NCBI GenBank assembly: GCA_004794655.1
Contig: SMMW01000613.1
Span: 388,501-452,500 of the forward strand
Direction: 5' to 3'
Origin: Marisa cornuarietis
Taxonomy: Eukaryota > Mollusca > Gastropoda > Architaenioglossa > Ampullariidae
Length of the DNA stretch: 64,000 nucleotides
Shown here: positions 32,667 to 42,789 of the stretch, piece by piece
How the letters are laid out: every line of letters starts with the position of its first letter
Position numbering within the stretch: the first letter of the stretch is position 1
The notes under the pieces: generated by a model
What the model was told of the DNA's origin: nothing
Seen by the model: only the letters and a program-made list of their open reading frames with translations
Databases searched by the model: none
Translations under genes and position numbers: made by a program

Positions 32667-32991
32667 TACAAAAACGAAGGCTGACAAATTTAGTTTCGGT
32701 GTAAAGAGCAGACACCCTGTTGTTGTTTTTGCCGGAAAGCAGGTTAACGTCTTATGGTCATGCGCACTGGTAGGGATTCCCCGGGTCAGAGAATGTAGGT
32801 CACGAGTTAGTTATTGTCGGGTAAAGTCGCCAACATGAAAGTCGCAGGGCTCGCTGGCTTTACCAGCGAATAGCTAATAGGGCCTTCGGGTTTTATTAGG
32901 ACGTAAGTTACGCGTTACACACGATAGCCACTAAACTACCCTCAGGTAGCAGGGTCTCTCTAGTTTTTCCGGGTCTCCTCAGATTCTAAGG

Positions 32992-33167
32992 CCGCGGTTC
33001 TCAACCTGGGGGGCGCGCCCCCCAAGGGGGGCGCAAGCTGCTGAAAAGGGGGCCGCAAAGGCGGTCATTTTCTCATATCTCATATAGGTATTAGTGGCTA
33101 AGGGGGGCGCGCGGACGTACCTTTATTCGTCTGGGGGGCGTCACAAGTAAAAGGTTGAGAAACGCTG
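32992..33167. mobile_element. hAT MITE, 176 bp
   Basis: Ends are CCGCGGTTCTCAACCT and the inverse of CAGCGTTTCTCAACCT, the well-known hAT terminal motif. Exact 8-bp target duplication TTCTAAGG at 32984-32991 and 33168-33175. The interior is G-rich (GGGGGGCGCGCCCCCC is itself palindromic). No coding potential. Confidence 0.92.
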
Positions 33168-33175
33168 TTCTAAGG

Positions 33176-33349
33176 CATAGAGTGTACGTGATGGTTCAGC
33201 TACAGTAAGCGTAGTAAACGTCACTGGAGTATGCTAGCACCAGCTGAATAACTAAGATCTTTGACGGGGTGAACACATATTTCATACACACACACCCTCC
33301 ACCTCCACCACCCACCACCCACCCACACACACACACACGCTGTCATACA
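33176..33349. other. Spacer with CA/CCA-rich tract
   Basis: Contains CACACACCCTCCACCTCCAC and a CA run to about 33340. Nothing coding. Confidence 0.6.
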
Positions 33350-33719
33350 AATGAGGCAGTCGTCACTGACTGAGTGCTGATGTCACATGCATCACTGACT
33401 GCTAGTACCACATGTGTCACTGACTGCTGTCACGTGCGTCACTGACTGAGTTCTAATGTCCCATGTGTCACTAACTGCTAATGCCCCATGTGTCACTGAG
33501 TGGTAATTTCACATGTGTCACTAACTGCTAATGTCACATGTGTCACTAACTGCTAATGTCACGTGCGTCACTGAGTTGTAATTTCACACGTGTCACTAAC
33601 TGCTAATGTCACACGTGTCACTAACTGCTAATGTCACGTGCGTCACTGAGTGGTAATTTCACACGTGTCACTAACTGCTAATGGCACACGTGTCACTAAC
33701 TGCTAATGTCACGTGCGTG
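33350..33719. repeat. 25-bp minisatellite with E-box/ACGTG motifs, upstream of sHSP
   Basis: Units of GTCACTAACTGCTAATGTCA followed by CACGT or CATGT, about 14 copies. Most junctions form CACGTG, CACATGTG or ACACGTGT, so E-box palindromes and ACGTG cores recur every 25 bp or so. The array ends about 40 bases before the small heat shock protein start codon, placing it in the promoter or 5' UTR. Confidence 0.85.
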
Positions 33720-33759
33720 TCACAGTTTCCAGTCTTTGTGACACCCCCTAATCTCCACG

Positions 33760-33918
33760 ATGCCGTTTGAACACTTGGTTCCCATGAAGTTCGAGGACTG
33801 GGGCTTCTTCGACCGCCAGCGGTCCGTCTTCAGCAGCATGTTCAAGGATGTCGGCGATGAGTGGAAGGAGTTCGACAAGGAGCTCGAGAAGATTCGCTCC
33901 GAAATGTTCCAGCTCAAG
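33760..33918 (+). CDS. sHSP exon 1
   Basis: Residues 1-53, MPFEHLVPMKFEDWGFFDRQ onward, ending EMFQLK. Donor AAG|GTGAGC. The start is the first ATG (context CCACGATGC), and no upstream in-frame ATG lies in plausible range. Confidence 0.9.
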
Positions 33919-35824
33919 GTGAGCAGCAGAGAGGGGGAAGCTGAAACTTGTTTGTCAGAGGGGGGAGTGGAGGATGATGTTGAGACTTTGGCCCCACATG
34001 TTGCATCTCAAGTTGGTGGGAGTAGCGATAATGTGGCGATGACAAGTGAGTGATTGGGGGAGGTAGGAGGGTCGAGGTGAGGAAAACAGTGTAAATCGAC
34101 AGTTTTTACTCAGCTTCGATGTCATTAGAGTAAAAGAATGAGTGTAAGTGTCGATTAGTAGTTATAACATCAAGAAGGAAAATGTCGATGGGCTGGCTAT
34201 GATGTGGGAGACATTTGTACTTTAGTGGTATAAATACACAATGTTGTTTATCCCCGGGATTGTTTACAGCCTATCGACTTCGGAGGTGACTTTGGCAGTG
34301 ACTTCGGGAAAGAGTTCGGAAAAGACTTTGGCGATTTTGGGAACTTCGGGTCTTCAAAACTGTCCTCCAAGTCTACCACGACCACAACGACTACTACCAG
34401 AAGTTCGTCTTCGTCATCAGGTGCCTCTCCGGAGTCGTCGCTGCTGCTGAAGGTGGACCGACCCATCGTGCAGGACAGTCAGGGCAACAAGCGACTCTCA
34501 CTGCGCTTCGACTGTCAGCAGTTCAAACCCGAGGAGATTTCCGTCAAGACAGTCGACAATCGACTCATTGTACAGGTGAGTCAGTCCAGAAACCAGGTGC
34601 ATAAGACAGTGGACGATAGCCTCATTGTACAGGTGAGTCAGTTCAGAAACCAGGTGCACAAGGCATCCTTATGGCGCAATTTCGTTCTGGTAGTCAGTTT
34701 GCAGAAAGCAGAAAGCCACTCGTTCGAGGCTTGGTCGGGCCTGTGGCTTTTACCTTCCCCTACCCACCCTACAGCTACCTTAGCAAAAGTAGGTACCTAA
34801 TTTATCATCTGGCAGATAAAGGTGGCAGTAGGGGAGGTTTGATTTGTCTCTCTGTGCGTTGGACAGGTGAACCACTTACATTTACTGCCCCCATGGCCGT
34901 TAGGTTAGGAAAATGCCTTTTTTTAAGGTGTCATAAGGATGGATAGCCAAACCCCACATTTTTATGATTATTTTAGCCCAGTGCTGTGTGTTAACGATCA
35001 TGTAGCATCTAGTAATGTCTTGTCGGCTGCAGCTCCCTCCACGTGCTATAGCCGCTTGGTGATCCTGTGCTACGTGTCACATGCTGTGTCATGTCATATC
35101 TTTGTGGGTTGTTGTGTAGTTCCCCTTGTGGATTAATGCAGTTGTCTTGTATTGGTTTACTCTGATCCTGTGTCAGTACAATGATATCACATTATGATCT
35201 CTGTAGCACACAGGATCAGAGTAAACCAATACAAGACAGTTACTGTCATGTCCGTTGCACTGTCAGTCACTGCAGTAACAGTGCAACTGACATGACAGTA
35301 ACTGTCAGTCGCTGCAGTAATAGTGCAACTGACATGACAGTAACTGTCAGTCGCTGCAGTAACAGTGCAACAGGTTTCATGAAGAAACCGCATTTCATGT
35401 GCCACTAGTCATGTAGTAAGCTCACTCACATCTCCAACACGTGAAAATAAATGTGAAAATATAGAATCATTTGTGTAAATAGGCTCATGTAGGCTGACTT
35501 CATAACCGATTGTCAGATACCTAGGTTAGTGTTTTCAGACAAACTTCACTTTCAAAATGTCTTCAATTACATCGACATTCGTGTTGATGCCTGTTTGTGA
35601 TCACCCGTGCTGATGATTTGCAGGCCAAACATACAGAAGAAAGCCCTGGGCGCAAAGTGTACAGAGAGTTCAGCCGACAGTACATTCTTCCGGAAAAGAT
35701 TGAGCCCCTCACCCTGAACTCTACCCTCACGTCGGACGGCGTTCTGTCCATCGAAGGCCCCGCTCCAGCAGCGCTGGAAGCCCCCAGAGAGCGAATCTTG
35801 CCCATCAGAATGTTGATGCAGTAG
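33760..35824 (+). CDS. Small heat shock protein (alpha-crystallin family), 3 exons, 221 aa
   Basis: An ATP-independent chaperone that binds unfolding proteins as oligomers in the cytosol. Exons 33760-33918, 34270-34575 and 35624-35824 (stop TAG at 35822) join in phase 0. The N-terminal region (1-53) is amphipathic (FEDWGFFDRQRSVFSSMFKD). Residues 54-80 are rich in DFG/KEFG/NFG, followed by a Thr/Ser run (about 87-104). The alpha-crystallin domain covers about 113-202: KRLSLRFDCQQFKPEEISVK, RLIVQAKHTEE, GRKVYREFSRQYILP and the signature LTSDGVLSIEGP. The tail has an ILPI (I-x-I/V-like) motif at 213-216 for oligomer assembly. Length suits the family. Vertebrate-like names are avoided because the N-terminus is lineage-specific. 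Heat-shock elements were not found upstream. Confidence 0.92.
34270..34575 (+). CDS. sHSP exon 2
   Basis: Residues 54-155: the DFG-rich spacer, the Thr/Ser run and the first half of the alpha-crystallin domain up to NRLIVQ. Acceptor TTTACAG, donor CAG|GTGAGT. A near copy of the exon end and donor follows at 34576-34632. Confidence 0.9.
34551..34672 (+). repeat. 57-bp tandem duplication spanning the exon 2 donor
   Basis: AAGACAGT(C/G)GACAATCGACTCATTG-TACAG|GTGAGTCAGTCCAGAAACCA is repeated 57 bp later with few changes, giving a second CAG|GTGAGT at 34633. The segment 34576-34632 is exactly 19 codons and open in the coding frame. Confidence 0.9.
35143..35238. repeat. Perfect 31-bp inverted repeat in sHSP intron 2
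   Basis: Arms at 35143-35173 and 35208-35238 (left arm TGTCTTGTATTGGTTTACTC...TGTGT), identical in inverse orientation, with a 34-base loop. It would form a strong hairpin in the pre-mRNA. No transposon family recognised. Confidence 0.9.
35236..35372. repeat. 48-bp direct repeat with inverted lead copy
   Basis: GCAACTGACATGACAGTAAC, TGTCAGTCGCTGCAGTAA, CAGT is repeated more than twice. The stretch 35236-35265 (ACAGTTACTGTCATGTC) is the reverse complement of part of it, so a second hairpin stacks beside the 31-bp one. Confidence 0.8.
35624..35824 (+). CDS. sHSP exon 3
   Basis: Residues 156-221, AKHTEESPGRKVYREFSRQY onward: the second half of the alpha-crystallin domain and the C-terminal extension. 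Acceptor TTTGCAG; stop TAG. Confidence 0.93.
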   Translation, partial: AKHTEESPGRKVYREFSRQYILPEKIEPLTLNSTLTSDGVLSIEGPAPAALEAPRERILPIRMLMQ

Positions 35825-35938
35825 TCACACAGCCCTCCAGCCACTCACAGACCTAGAAGTTTCAGAAAATCCATTTTACCCGTCACCAGCCTGCGACAGT
35901 ACTTGTTCATGCTGCACACAAATGCACGCTTGTAGAAA

Positions 35939-35959
35939 AATAAAATAAATAAGAATAAA
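35939..35959 (+). terminator. sHSP polyadenylation signals
   Basis: Three AATAAA hexamers at 35939-35944, 35944-35949 and 35954-35959, 115-135 bases after the stop codon. The cleavage site would lie shortly after. Confidence 0.7.
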
Positions 35960-35979
35960 ACCAACAAAGGGCAGACAAC

Positions 35980-37600
35980 TCACCGTGTAACTTAGCACCA
36001 CCTGGTAGCACCAAACATTTTCAAACCTGAGACACACGTTAGGACCCAACTCGACCCACACAGCTGCGGCTTAAACACAAACAGTCAAATAAAACAATTC
36101 TCATACATTTATTTTGTAGCTAGCCACACAAACAATGAAAGGGAAGTTATTTATTTCACGAAGCATTGTAATTGTTTCCCCTTGACAGTTACATTCTGGT
36201 TCCCCGGTCACTCAACATCAGTGTTTTGGTTTTCTTTTGATTTCCTTTATGCATTGGTACAACAACTCGGGAATTGTAATAATAATAATAAAATAATAAT
36301 AATGAGGATATATATATATAGAGAGAGAGATATTGTACTTCGACAGCTTCTAGAAGACTGACTGGGCTTCATGCCAGTCTTTAATTCAGCTGTTAATAGA
36401 GAACCAGGTAGGATCAACTGCTTTTACCTGGGAAAGAAAACTCAAGAATTGTCTTTTTTCACAAGTCAGTGTTTTTGACAACAGACAAAGCAACAACTGA
36501 AAGGCTGTCAAGTTTACCTAGGCTATAGCAAAATGTCTATGAAACAATTTTAAGTTGTAACCATATTATCTGTGACACCAGTCTTTTGTAACCAGTGCAC
36601 ATCACTCAACTTAGACAGTTTGATAGTTTATCGTGAAGTTGTAGATTGTACAGATTAAACATATTACATTTAGTGTGGTTTAGTTACATTCTGAAATAAC
36701 AGTTTGTACTTTAGTTACCACATGTCTTAACACATATTTATGTTAAAAAGTGTGCTCACCAGTCAGAAGACTGAGGTAATTCTAAAGCACAAGGTGTCTG
36801 TTGCAGGTGTTGGTAGAAAAACAACAAAATTTTCAGTCTCTGCCACGGAAGCTTAGCTTTTGCTCTCTCCATGTAATTGAAGCTCAAGTATTGTGCATGA
36901 CAGCTCAATGCCACACACCTTCGGACAGTTTCTGTTCATGTTCCAGAATGTTTAGCTGGCAACATCTTGATCATAGTTTATTAAGTTTCTCTCGCGATGT
37001 TCGTATTCTGGCGACATTTTCACTTGCACAAGTCTGGTGTTGACTGTTCTCACGATTATCTGAACTAACTTGTGTTTATTTTAATTTTTATTATTTGGTA
37101 CATTTATGTTGAATTTCATTTATTGGGCTTCTGCACCTTTTGGAATGATTCGACTCCACAGAGTGAAGGGAAATGTGAAAGGGGTTTGGTAATCTAAGGT
37201 TTTATACACGCACATTTTAAATAAAATTTGTTTCGAAGAAACTTGTGTTATGGACATGGACTTATGATGATGATTTTTAAGGCTTTTACACTTTCCTCCT
37301 CGTGCTGGACATTAAAAAGGTTTTCGTCTAGGTAGGGTTTTATTTTGTTTTATGTTTCAGCTCGACATTCTACCCTGAGTAGAGACCTTTATCAATATCA
37401 TGTGTTTCGGTCATGGGAGCTTACACTGAATGGTTTTTAAACTTGAACGCGGAACACGACAGGGAGCTTCTTTGTCTCTTTATCGACTGTCTATGCAGAA
37501 ATTCATGATTTCATAATAAAAAGAAACAACATGGTTACAAATATTAAACTACTTGATCTTCAGATCTTTCTTTTGATTAAGATACAATTTTTTTTACATC
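35980..37600. other. Intergenic after sHSP, nothing recognised
   Basis: AT-rich unique sequence. (AAT)n at 36278-36301 followed by (AT)n(AG)n to 36331. No coding feature supported. Confidence 0.45.
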
Positions 37601-37602
37601 AG

Positions 37603-37856
37603 AGTCCGTCTATGCCTGCATTAACACACTACAGAAAATTCAAGGAATGTCTGGACAGCAAATAAGATTAAATAAATCAACAACTGTTTGTCTATGGTCA
37701 CTGAAATGCTCTTGATGACCATATCTTTCTTTCTCGATATGGTGAAGATAAAATCGTTTACCTCAACGAGAGAAGAAGCTCCTTCCATGTCTGCATTAAT
37801 ACACTACCAAAAAAAAAAAAAATCCCGGGAATGTCTGGACAGTAAAAATAAAATTA
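37603..37856. repeat. Duplicated segment, unit about 185 bp
   Basis: CTATGCCTGCATTAACACAC...GGAATGTCTGGACAGCAAATAA at 37610-37670 recurs as CATGTCTGCATTAATACACT...GGAATGTCTGGACAGTAAA at 37786-37850. The two are diverged. Function unknown. Confidence 0.6.
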
Positions 37857-38367
37857 AAGAAATTATTTCCTTTTCGATGCTTGCTCAAGAAGAAACCGGC
37901 TTTTTGGAAAAATAACCTTCACGAAGACTTTATCTTTCTCTTTCTCTCTCTCCAAGCTAATCCATGTCTTTTGTTAGTCTAGTGGACTCAGATGAATCCT
38001 TTATGACTGACAAATAGTCTGTTCCACTCTTTTCTCTCGCTAAGATTAAGGCTTTGTCTGCTATTAATATAAGGCATGTGGTTTTCAGATGATACATATA
38101 TAGTAAGCTGTTCTTGTCATCACTTAAAACCATCTGGTTTAAAAAGATAATTTTTGATGAGGTTGAAACCGATATAATAATTTATGCAATGCTGCTCGGC
38201 CAAAAAACATTGGATGTGCTTTTCATATTGTGCAGGATTAGTCCATAAGGAATGACTTCTGGAAATATGTCTTAAAAACACCTCAGAACAATGTTTGCAC
38301 CATACATCCACCAAACATTTCTCTATCATGCAGCCAAACTTTTTCATTCTAACCTAGCTATCTTATA

Positions 38368-38590
38368 AGACAAACAGATTATCGCCATCAAAAACTGGTT
38401 TGAAAATTCTGTCTTATATATCAACCCATTGTGTGGAAATGGTAGATGTCTATTATTTGATGGAGCTGATGAATTTGCAAATATTTCTTATAGTGAGTTT
38501 TGTGAGTGTGTGGTAGATGAAGGGGTTATGCATGGCATTAACAAGTACAATCATAGGCTGGGCATTGATTTTCTTACTCTTAGAGGATAA
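38368..38590 (+). other. Short open frame of unknown nature
   Basis: A plus frame without a convincing start reads QIIAIKNWFENSVLYINPLC, GNGRCLLFDGADEFANISYS, then EFCECVVDEGVMHGINKYNH. It ends in TAA. The composition looks protein-like, and it may be a remnant of a mobile-element ORF, but I recognise no family. Confidence 0.2.
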
Positions 38591-38599
38591 TTAAAAGGG

Positions 38600-40229
38600 A
38601 GAAAAAAGTTTGCTTAATGGCTAATATATTTTTTTTTAAGTTTACTGGTGTGGACTACAGAACTAAATTGTGAAACTGATGTCAATCCCGCCTTTTGGCG
38701 CCACTGGCCCCAAGGACCATTAATGATACAGACTTCCGATGGTTTCAACACAAGATCAGTTTGCGTATCCAGTCCTTCCTACCTCTGTGAAACATGAGAG
38801 ACTGCCCCCTAACCAGAGGCATGGCTCAGCATTGCGAGATAATAATTTCCCATTGCACATGGGAAGGCACTCCTACAGCGGTACGCGTGTTACATGTGCT
38901 TGATCTCCCTTGGTAAGGGTATTCTCCATGTCTTACATTTCTCGTTGCCACCCGCCCACTCAATACCTCCATACCACACCAGCATCCCCACCCCACCCCA
39001 CCCCTGGCTTCTTTTTTAAAGATCTCTCTTCTTGGAGTTAACTTTTCTTGAAGATGCCCCCCGCCCTCTTTTTTTGCATCGTATACTCACACGCCGCGAG
39101 TCCATGGACTTTTGTACTCGTGCACGCCAATAATAAAAATCCATGTTTGCCTGCAGTCAACGTACTCCTTGTTCACTCTTTCAACAAAAGCAACACACGA
39201 AAGCGCGCACACACACACACACACACAGGCACGCGCACAAAGTCGAGTTTAATCATGTTCCAGAAGGGAGAGCTTAATGAGAGCGAACGAAGGACCAGTC
39301 GAACCAAGAACAATCATCGATGAATTCCTGTCGTAAAACTATGAAAAAATGTCTTCTGCTCTTTATTCCCTCACCAACATAATTGTTAGAAGGCAATAAT
39401 GAGGTAACCTGTGACCCGCACTTAAGGTGTTAGACAAGAAATGAGAAACCGTAATGTAAACACGCATATTGTGATGGGGGATCGAGGCACTGGTGTCTTT
39501 TTTTTAACCCTTCAAAATAAGTGACTCAACAGGACTTAAGCCGCCCTGACTCACAAAACACTTCATCGATTACTTTCCCAGTCAAGACTGCAGTCTCTGG
39601 GGTGGGGGGTGGGGTATCCAGCACAGCCAGGGGGGTGGCGGGAGGAACTTGATGCTTCAGTGAAAGTAGGGCTGGCGAAGCCCAGCTCGTGGTGTTGCTG
39701 CACGCGCCAGTCCCGACAGCAACTGTTTAGCGGCGGTCGTAATTCTCATTACCGTTGTTGTCTCGGGAATGCCGAGAATGCCTGAAGGTGGGAGTGGGGC
39801 TACTGCAGGGTGTGAACACAGATCTTTTAGTTCTGGATAGAATCGAGCGTAGAAGCAAAATGGTTGTGATAATTATAGCTTAAAAGTTAGTGGTGTTCAG
39901 TGTTTTCTTATAACTTCGTAAAGCTCGATCAGTGCAAAGCTCACCCCAGATCTGGTGAATGTCAACTAACTCACCATACCTCCCAACAAAACAATGCCAG
40001 GCAGACAAAGAGGTCAACAATACAAGAGGTCACAATTGTACATTGATTTGGTTAATGAACATGAAGACAGTTCTCTCATTGGCCGCGACTGTCACAACGC
40101 ACGCGCTGGTTGAGGTCTGTGGTGTCGACCTTTTGTACGCACGCTGATGGTTGTAGGCATTTATCTCGGGAAACTGAGTGGAGTCATCCACATTGGGGAA
40201 ATGGTATCATGGTCTGAGCCTTACCCAAG
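38600..40229. other. Intergenic, nothing recognised
   Basis: Unique sequence with a CA run (39210-39228) and G-rich stretch (39598-39645). No supported gene. Confidence 0.45.
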
Positions 40230-40526
40230 TGCTCTGTATTCACCTGTGACACGATAACAACTTTCACACACCTCTGTATTCACCTGTCACACGATAACAA
40301 CTTTCACACACCTCTGTATTCACCTGTGACACGATAACAACTTTCCCACACCTCTGTATTCACCTGTCACACGATAACAACTTTCACACACCTCTGTATT
40401 CACCTGTGACACGGTCACAACTTTCACACACCTCTGTATTCACCTGTGACACGATAACAACTTTCACACACCTCTGTATTCACCTGTCACACGATAACAA
40501 CTTTCCCACACCTCTGTATTCACCAG
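40230..40526. repeat. 40-bp minisatellite, about 7 units
   Basis: CACCTCTGTATTCACCTGT(G/C) then ACACGATAACAACTTTCACA. Low divergence; alternation of GTGAC and GTCAC. Confidence 0.95.
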
Positions 40527-40589
40527 GTGCGCTGGGTAGGCCCCACACTTACAAGGGCTGTGGAAGAGCAGTTTCCGACTTCTGGGTGC

Positions 40590-41350
40590 ATATCATGTAA
40601 TGTGATATGACTCTGATGTGATCCGGTGTGATATGATTTGAACAAATGTAATGTGACATAAAATATAATACTATTATAGTGGAGTGTAGTACAATGTGAC
40701 ATAATATGTAATACTATTATAGTATTGGGTAGTACGATATGATATGATGTGGTATGATGCGATATCTGATATGATCATGATGTGACATAGCACGTAACAC
40801 TATCATAGTGTGGTGTGGTACGATGTGACATAACATGTAACACTATCATAGTGTGGTGTAGCACGATGTGATATAACACGTAACAGTATCATAGTGTGGT
40901 GTGGTACGATGTGACATAACATGTAACACTATCATAGTGTGGTGTAGCACGATGTGACATAACATGTAACACTATCATAGTGTGGTGTGGTACGATGTGA
41001 CATAACATGTAACACTATCATAGTGTGGTGTAGCACGATGTGACATAACATGTAACACTATCATAGTGTGGTGTAGCACGATGTGACATAACATGTAACA
41101 CTATCATAGTGTGGTGTGGTACGATGTGACATAACATGTAACACTATCATAGTGTGGTGTAGTACGATGTGACATAACATGTAACACTATCATAGTGTGG
41201 TGTAGCACGATGTGACATAACATGTAACACTATCACAGTGTGGTGTAGCACGATGTGACATAACACGTAACACTATCATAGTGTGGTGTAGCACGATGTG
41301 ACATAACATGTAACACTATCATAGTGTGGTGTAGCACGATGTGATATGAA
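40590..41350. repeat. 43-bp minisatellite
   Basis: CGATGTGACATAACATGTAA, CACTATCATAGTGTGGTGTA, GCA, about 15 regular units from 40690. CACTATCATAGTG is a 13-base palindrome in each unit. Degenerate GATGTGATATG-like sequence extends on both sides (to about 41600). Confidence 0.93.
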
Positions 41351-41790
41351 GATGTGACGTGGTATGATGTGAGATATGATCGTGTCACGTGACTTTTTAA
41401 AAGTTATTAACGTAATGTGGTGTCGTGACATCCTTGTGATCTGATCGTTATGTCACATGGTGCAATAATGAACTTGACGGGATGTCAAGTGACGTGACGT
41501 GATTGCGATGTGACGATACGATTGGGCTTAATCGTCACGTGATATTAACATAATGTGATACAGTCGTGATGTGATGTAATGTGGCGTGGTACTGTGATGT
41601 CACTGATGTGTCTGTTTCTCGGGTTTGTGATTGTACACGTGTACCTTTTCTTTGGCTAATTATTATACGTTTATACTTCAGAAACAGAAATGTACTTACA
41701 AGAATGTCGCTTGTTATCATTTTGCTAAAAATAACCCCTTCATTTATCGCTGCCATATTTCCTTAGCATGCACATGCGGGGATGACAGTC
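41351..41790. other. Degenerate flank of the 43-bp array, then unique sequence
   Basis: GTGATGTGACGT-like words continue to about 41600, then unrelated sequence. No gene recognised. Confidence 0.4.
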
Positions 41791-41989
41791 CTGGGTAAAT
41801 TAAGATCTAATTTGCATCTATGACTGTTTTATAGCGCCATACGCGCGTCTGTGTAGGTTGGGGCCGTGTACGCTGTCGGTGATGATGAAGTTGCTGCCAA
41901 CAAAATGCGGGCGGAATCCTGTGCGGCGACAATCGTATGAAGAATCACAACAGCCCGCCATTATCCGGGGCGCGTTCAGTCACAGGTTT

Positions 41990-42349
41990 GCCCGGCTACA
42001 CACGAGCACTGTTGCTGCCATTCCCTCCTACAGGAAACACCAGGACAAGGATAGAAACCTCGGGAACTTTCTGTCTTCTCCCCGCAGCTGTTGCTCCCTG
42101 ACCTCCAACCTCTGCCTCTCTCTCACTCCCATCGATTGAGGCGGCCTGCCGGGAGGTGCGCGCGCAGCCCTCAGCCCAACTTCCCCGCAGCAGACGACAC
42201 AACGTCACGGCGCCAGGCGGCACGGACACACGCCACAGGAGACACACGGGCCCGTTTGTACCTTTGCCTGCAGCTGACGGATATCGCCTTCAGTCGAATG
42301 TTTGCAGCCAGAGGTTTCCATTCTTCCTACCAATTCAACAAAGTGAAAG
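41990..42349 (+). other. CpG-rich segment with possible first coding exon
   Basis: GC- and CpG-rich relative to surroundings. A plus frame open from 42091 runs to a strong donor AAAG|GTAAGT at 42349/42350. The nearest ATG before the donor (42298) would start MFAARGFHSSYQFNKVK. This arrangement suits a promoter with a first exon whose partners lie to the right, but no downstream exon was recognised within the window and the peptide is unknown to me. Confidence 0.3.
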
Positions 42350-42389
42350 GTAAGTTGCTATTTTTAGCTTTCCATTGGCTTGTGTTTGG

Positions 42390-42789
42390 AAGCGGGCGCG
42401 CGCGCGCGCGCGCGGCAGCTGATGTGGGAGGTTATTTTCGGCTGTGCTGGGCGAGTGGTGCAGCGCCAACAGACCCGTCGGCTTCTAGAAGTTTGTCACT
42501 TGTTCACCCACGTGCACACGTCCAACGTGCTTGTTACATGCAGAATGTGCAAGTGACTCACAGCTCACAGCTCACAACATTCTCTACACGTGAGTCTATG
42601 AGTTCAGCGGTGTTGTCACACGATGGAGCTTGGGTAGCAACGGTAGAGAGCTGCAGCATGTCTTGCTGGGTGGTTGTGGTTGTGGTTGTCAGCTGTTTAC
42701 AACACGCAAACGGTAGTAGCTGCTGTTAGTGATCATCAGCCATATGTAACCTAGTAATGGCTACTGTAATGCCAGATCAGCAGCTGTAA
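42390..42789. other. Spacer with (CG)n run
   Basis: Alternating GCGCGCGCGCGCGCGCG at 42396-42413, potentially Z-DNA forming. The rest is unique; nothing coding supported. Confidence 0.5.

Larger units (their letters stand above)
29166..32931 (+). mobile_element. Decayed PIF/Harbinger DNA transposon
   Basis: Inverted ends share the core GTGGCTATC: left at 29172-29180, right as GATAGCCAC at 32923-32931. TAA lies beside each end (29163-29165 and 32932-32934), the usual 3-bp target of this superfamily, though the left end has six extra bases (CCAGGG) inside. Near the ends it encodes a transposase N-terminus (plus) and a Myb/SANT-like exon (minus), the two proteins of PIF/Harbinger elements. The DDE catalytic core is missing, so it cannot move itself. 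The left end lies 17 bases from the 36-bp array. Confidence 0.8.

Noticed and set aside
34241..34450. Alternative plus ORF starting at 34241
   Set aside because: It is an out-of-frame shadow of sHSP exon 2; the alpha-crystallin frame is decisive.
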